NCBI GenBank assembly: GCA_964558505.1
Contig: CAZLEI010000005.1
Span: 7,664 to 71,663, forward strand
Reading direction: 5' to 3'
Source of the DNA: CAYMPW01 sp964558505
GTDB lineage: Archaea > Thermoplasmatota > Thermoplasmata > Methanomassiliicoccales > Methanomethylophilaceae
Length of the DNA stretch: 64,000 nucleotides
The notes below the pieces were generated by a model. It was given only the letters and a program-made list of their open reading frames with translations, had not been told where the DNA came from and ran no database searches. The position numbers and the translations under genes were made by a program. Shown here piece by piece: positions 60,592 to 64,000 of the stretch (its first letter is position 1; each line of letters opens with the position of its first letter).

Positions 60592-61294
60592 TGCTGTCCT
60601 CCCACCACCTCCTCATCCTGAAAAATGAAACCTTATCATTTCGGGAGGACGGCCACCTGCACGTATTCTCCATCAGATCAGCGGCATGGATGCCGAGGAT
60701 CTGTTCGGTGCTTTGTCGGTCGCATGTTGCACATGCTGCGGAGATATGCCCGTTCATATCGTTCTGATATCTTTGCGGCCTCATGTCAGGCCCTTCTTCA
60801 CACAGTACATGATAAGAAACCGATCATGCTGGCGACAAACGTCCCTATCATCAAGAGCACTGTGTAATTCATTGTGGGAGCAGGATACAACATCTCGTTC
60901 TAGTGCGCGGTCAGCGTATGGTCGGCACCAGACACCAACTCGAACAGAAGGACGCCGCCGTCCGCCCCCTCTGAGATATGCAACAGACAGCATATCGTGA
61001 CAACCCTGCCGAGTATAGGGCCGTATTAGCCCCTGTAAACCGTCTTACGGGAAACGTCCGTCCTCGAAGCCACCCGGCATCCTTCTTCCACGGGCACGCA
61101 TGCCAGAACGCCGGGGCCGTCATCTCCACACGGGCACGCATGCCGTTCGCATACTGTCTCCCCCTCTCTGTATGACATCATACAGACCATCTTGAATGCC
61201 GAATACTCTCCGTCAATAACATCCCCGCAACGCGGCTCATCCGCAAAGACAATAAGCAACGACCTTATTATGTCGCATCGGAGCCCGCCTTCAT
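60592..61294. other. Intergenic region with a gene relic, no intact gene
   Basis: About 700 bases between mttC and the MarR gene. They hold the surface-protein relic at 60781-60970 and a 16-bp direct repeat (CACGGGCACGCATGCC at 61089 and 61129). No intact gene is credible. Confidence 0.5.
60781..60970 (-). pseudogene. Relic of the 3' end of a surface-protein gene
   Basis: The reverse strand translates as ELVSGADHTLTA-H-amber-NE, then YPAPTMNYTVLL and, after a one-base shift, a degenerate hydrophobic helix ending CVKKGLT. The 654-residue surface protein at 13752 ends ELVSGADHTLTARWNE, then PAPAVDYTVLL and FVKKN. The TAG (60900-60902 on the plus strand) replaces the tryptophan codon. It has no start or promoter, so it is a decayed C-terminal fragment of a paralogue. 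Confidence 0.75.
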
Positions 61295-61870
61295 ATGTCG
61301 ACTCACGAGGACACGTACTGGAATTCATTCCTTCCGGCCTTCTTCGACCGCATGAGCATACTCATGAGGAAGAACATGACCGCGATAGTATCAGACTACG
61401 GTCTGACCAGCGCGCATGCTGTCTACCTGATCGCGCTCAAGCTGCAGGACGGGCAGACCCTCGTCAGCCTGTCGCGCTTCCTCGACCTGGACCCGGCGAA
61501 CACCAACCGCGTGATCAAGGTCCTGAAGGAGAAGGAGTTCGTCTACGACGACAGGAAGACCGAGTCCAGCAAGAAGTACAGCATCTTCCTGACCGAATCC
61601 GGGCTGGAGTTGGCGACCCTCATCATGGACAGCATCACGAAGCTCAACAGCAGCTATTTCGAGGGGATCCCGCGCGAAGAGATCCTCCAGATGCGCAACA
61701 CGCTCATCAGGGTCCTGAGGAACATGGACCTGGACATCGACCGGTACATGGGGTCCAAGTACGAGGACCCGTTCTACACCCACCTCCACCTCACGCCGCC
61801 GGACGACGACTATCCCGTGGAGCCCAGACGCCTCGATCCGGTGAAGAAGCGTAAAAAATCCACGGATTGA
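61295..61870 (+). CDS. MarR-family winged-helix transcriptional regulator
   Basis: A 191-residue MarR-type regulator. An N-terminal helix is followed by the HTH core (LTSAHAVYLIALKLQDGQTLVSLSRFLDLDPANTNRVIKVLKEKEFVYDDR), a wing with KKYSIFLTESG, and C-terminal dimer helices. It has an acidic-proline tail of about 35 residues. It lies 71 nt before the flavodoxin-like gene, and a TCACT..AGTGA inverted repeat sits in that gap. It may control the neighbouring reductase or the methylamine genes; this is inferred from proximity. Confidence 0.82.
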   Translation: MSTHEDTYWNSFLPAFFDRMSILMRKNMTAIVSDYGLTSAHAVYLIALKLQDGQTLVSLSRFLDLDPANTNRVIKVLKEKEFVYDDRKTESSKKYSIFLTESGLELATLIMDSITKLNSSYFEGIPREEILQMRNTLIRVLRNMDLDIDRYMGSKYEDPFYTHLHLTPPDDDYPVEPRRLDPVKKRKKSTD

Positions 61871-61895
61871 CGGATACATCATAAATAATGAGCCG

Positions 61896-61924
61896 TCACT
61901 TAAATCGAATGTTATAAATAGTGA
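61896..61924 (+). promoter_or_regulatory. Inverted repeat around TATA box of flavodoxin-like gene
   Basis: TCACT (61896) and AGTGA (61920) are inverted 5-bp arms flanking gttataaata, the TATA box of the next gene. They could bind the MarR regulator encoded just upstream. Short arms make chance plausible. Confidence 0.4.
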
Positions 61925-61941
61925 TGGATATAGTTCAACCC

Positions 61942-62508
61942 ATGGCAAAGATTGTCGCAATACTCGCCAGCCCGAGGAGGAAAGGGAATTCCGAGGCGAT
62001 AGTGGATGCAGTGACCGACGGGGCCATGGGGCTTTCGACCAACGAGATATCCCTGTACCGCCTGGACAGCATGCACTACATCCGCGGATGCAAAGCCTGT
62101 ATGAGATGCAAGACCGAAGGGGAATGCATCCAGAGCGATGAGCTATCGGACCTTCTCAAGATCATGAAGGAGGCCGACGGCATCATTGTGTCCGTGCCCG
62201 TCTATTTCGGCGGCGCATGCGCCCAGTACAAGATGCTGGAGGACCGGATGAACTCGTTCTTCGATTCAGACCTGAAGCCTGTCGTGAGCACAGGGAAGGA
62301 TGTCACCATCATAGTGACATACAGCGTGGACGCGGACGCCGCGAACCTCGTTGCCGACAACATCGAGAACGTATTCGTCAAGATGCTCGGATGCAACCTT
62401 CTGGGCAGGATAGTTTACTGCGACCGCGGCTCGGCGGATTCCGCTGCCAATGACGACGCCCTCCTGACCGAGGCCAAGAACATAGGCAGGAAGATGCGCA
62501 ACAACTAA
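61942..62508 (+). CDS. NADPH-dependent FMN reductase / flavodoxin-like iron-sulfur flavoprotein
   Basis: A 188-residue protein of the NADPH-dependent FMN reductase/iron-sulfur flavoprotein superfamily. The FMN phosphate loop is SPRRKGNSEAI (about 10-20) and the flavin contact is PVYFGGACAQYKMLEDRM (about 93-110). The cluster segment GCKACMRCKTEGEC (about 50-63) is the compact cysteine motif of archaeal iron-sulfur flavoproteins (Isf). The ATG at 61942 lies about 25 nt from a TATA box; a GTG at 61921 is less likely. Electron-transfer role; partner unknown. Confidence 0.85.
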   Translation: MAKIVAILASPRRKGNSEAIVDAVTDGAMGLSTNEISLYRLDSMHYIRGCKACMRCKTEGECIQSDELSDLLKIMKEADGIIVSVPVYFGGACAQYKMLEDRMNSFFDSDLKPVVSTGKDVTIIVTYSVDADAANLVADNIENVFVKMLGCNLLGRIVYCDRGSADSAANDDALLTEAKNIGRKMRNN

Positions 62509-62515
62509 GCCAGAA

Positions 62516-62560
62516 GGGCATCGGACATCCCGATGCCCTCCCATTTCCTTTTTATTCTCG
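62516..62560 (+). terminator. Terminator after flavodoxin-like gene
   Basis: GGGCATCGG-acatc-CCGATGCCC (9-bp perfect stem, 62516-62538), followed by the T-rich tract ttcctttttattc. Confidence 0.7.
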
Positions 62561-63251
62561 GCTACCACATCGGATTTTGGATGCTGCCTTGCGTCAATTG
62601 TACGCACTGCAATGCTTTTTCACAAACGTTCGCCACCCATTCTATCAAAGTCATTATGTTGGTTAAATTATAGTGTTTACACATCAATTTAATTGAGCCG
62701 TCATCATTATATAAGGACACTCCATACCGTAGGTTAATATATCAGTGGTTGAAAGCAAATATTTCCATTCACGAGAATCCAATAGCGAAAATGAACAAAA
62801 CATGAAGCTGTCACAATCGTGTTAAAATTGTCGCAGAAGTGGAAAACGAGTATGCACACTACGGATCGTGAAGTATGGAAATGAGGTAACTACTTCATTA
62901 GATGGATGCATTGATACAGCCATTGTATTATTTTTTGCGTAAACATTAAATAATCATTAATGTGAGAACTCAATACTAATGATGATTACTCAATAATTAT
63001 TTATACCGTCGGTCAGACTACCCTAACGAACTGTGAGCGTTTCGAACGCCAGCCACGGCAGCTCGTGACGCCGATAGGAGGAATTTCAACGGACGCAAAA
63101 CTGGAATATCGCGGTCTTGAAACGACCATACCGTGCATTTGCACAACGGTCCACGATACAACCATGCAACCGATTGTCCCCTCGATGTCGTGCTTTGTTT
63201 TCAACGAATTATCACAGGCCTTTTTGCCCATTGATTTGGGAGGAATCAATA
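62561..63251. other. AT-rich intergenic region with long leader of the permease gene
   Basis: About 690 bases, clearly more AT-rich than the rest of the window, with no credible gene on either strand. A tatttatacc TATA-like element near 62998-63006 predicts initiation near 63030, leaving a leader of about 220 nt. Shine-Dalgarno GGGAGG lies at 63239-63244. Confidence 0.5.
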
Positions 63252-64000
63252 ATGTCAGAAAATGAAATCGTAAAGGTAGCTGGAAAACTCAGCTGGAAAC
63301 AGGGCATGTTCGTTGCCCTCGGTGTCCCGCTCCTGATCCTTCCGTCACTCTGTGACGTGTCTGAGATGCTGTGGGGACTTTGTGTCGTGGTATGGGTAGT
63401 ATCCGTCTTACAGGGATTCGCACAGAACCTCGCATATGGAGAAATGTCCACCTGTTTCCCCAATGCCATCGGTCTTCCAGGTTGTGCACAGGAAGTGTTC
63501 ACCGACAAGAACGACAAATCGAAATACAATAAAGGAAAATTCATCGGTGCATTCTGCGCTTGGTGCTATTGGTTCGCCTGGACGCCTGTGGTCATGATCT
63601 TCGGTATGTTGATCTCCGACTATCTTGTCAGGATGCTCTCGCTGGATATCAGCGGATGGGCATACCTCGGACTCTACGTCGGAATCATGGTCCTCATACT
63701 CATACTCATGTACATCCTCGGATCCCGCGGTCTCGAGAACGGTGCGAAGATGAGCATGGTACTCGCCATCGTCTCTATCGTCCCCATGGTGGTCATCCTC
63801 ATCGGAGCCTACGTGACGGGATTGTTCGACTTCGGCACTATAACAAGCGAGTTCACTGGTCCCGCATGGACCTGGAACGGAGCTAACATACTGCTGCTCC
63901 TCGGAGGGCTTGGATTGGCGCAATGGAGCGCATGCGGCTGGGAGAACGCCGCGATATACGGCCCCCAATACAAAAACCCCGCCAAAGACGTTCCCAAAGC
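63252..64000 (+). CDS. APC-superfamily permease (5' part; probably methylamine uptake)
   Basis: The first 249 residues of an integral membrane protein with about seven hydrophobic segments visible before the window ends. The N-terminal GKLSWKQGMFVALGVPLLILPS resembles APC amino-acid permeases, and the ALGV-P segment corresponds to the substrate-binding TM1 break. In Methanosarcina, related permeases (MttP/MtmP) sit with the methylamine methyltransferases. That role is likely here from position near mttBC but not proven. The gene has its own AT-rich promoter and long leader, and continues past 64000. Confidence 0.8.
   Translation, partial: MSENEIVKVAGKLSWKQGMFVALGVPLLILPSLCDVSEMLWGLCVVVWVVSVLQGFAQNLAYGEMSTCFPNAIGLPGCAQEVFTDKNDKSKYNKGKFIGAFCAWCYWFAWTPVVMIFGMLISDYLVRMLSLDISGWAYLGLYVGIMVLILILMYILGSRGLENGAKMSMVLAIVSIVPMVVILIGAYVTGLFDFGTITSEFTGPAWTWNGANILLLLGGLGLAQWSACGWENAAIYGPQYKNPAKDVPK

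Noticed and set aside
60781..60993. Small minus-strand protein gene of 70 residues
   Set aside because: Its content is an out-of-frame reading of the surface-gene relic; no start signal.
61089..61144. Two 16-bp direct repeats CACGGGCACGCATGCC, 40 nt apart
   Set aside because: Only two copies, GC-rich, no spacer pattern; not a CRISPR and no supported role.
1..64000. CRISPR array, prophage or insertion sequence
   Set aside because: No regularly spaced repeats, transposase, integrase or terminal inverted repeats were seen.

Overview
The window comes from a methylotrophic methanogenic archaeon, most likely of the order Methanomassiliicoccales (Thermoplasmatota). The main evidence is a trimethylamine methyltransferase gene (mttB) with an in-frame amber codon, which is the pyrrolysine position of this family, followed by its corrinoid protein mttC. 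Archaeal hallmarks agree: TATA-box binding protein, ABCE1, archaeal metG, and leaderless genes with a TATA box about 25 nt before the start codon. Coding DNA is GC-rich; the mtt/permease end is much more AT-rich. A run of 100 Ns at 52946-53045 shows this is a draft assembly. Species assignment is not possible from sequence reading alone.

Layout. 1-28 kb is housekeeping and cell-surface DNA: a PAPS-reductase-like PP-loop/ferredoxin protein, PHP phosphoesterases, metG, two tandem MATE exporters, ABCE1, a Ca2+/Na+ antiporter, a large Ig/MBG/InlB-type surface protein, a CDF metal exporter, a DUF362 ferredoxin, a 600-aa Sel1-repeat protein, a three-gene pilin-like operon, a cysteine desulfurase, and pyrDK. 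A tRNA-Cys and the TBP gene follow at 28 kb.

29-47 kb is a dense tetrapyrrole/cobalamin island. cbiMNQO (cobalt uptake) leads into sirC-hemA-hemB-hemL-hemC-cobA-hemD (glutamyl-tRNA to sirohydrochlorin). A divergent pair follows: cbiD-cbiG-cbiJET-cbiA leftward and cbiL-cbiF-cbiH-cbiC rightward. Together these cover every step from glutamyl-tRNA to cobyrinic acid a,c-diamide except cobalt insertion. The same palindrome, TTGG-N9-CCAA, lies in the cbiM promoter region and in the shared cbiD/cbiL promoter, which suggests one unidentified regulator of cobalt uptake and B12 synthesis.

47-54 kb carries two heavy-metal P-type ATPases. One sits in an operon with an SmtB-type ArsR sensor and a detached HMA metallochaperone. 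A BspA-like leucine-rich-repeat surface gene follows, broken by the assembly gap and a frameshift.

54-64 kb has cysE, a chlI/chlD pair, then the methylamine locus: a leader of about 250 nt with four successive perfect hairpins, mttB (UAG), mttC, a GNRA-capped terminator hairpin, a decayed relic of a surface-protein gene, a MarR regulator with an adjacent flavodoxin-like reductase, and an APC permease running off the end. The B12 island makes the cofactor that the corrinoid protein MttC needs, so the window links cofactor supply to methylamine-dependent methanogenesis.
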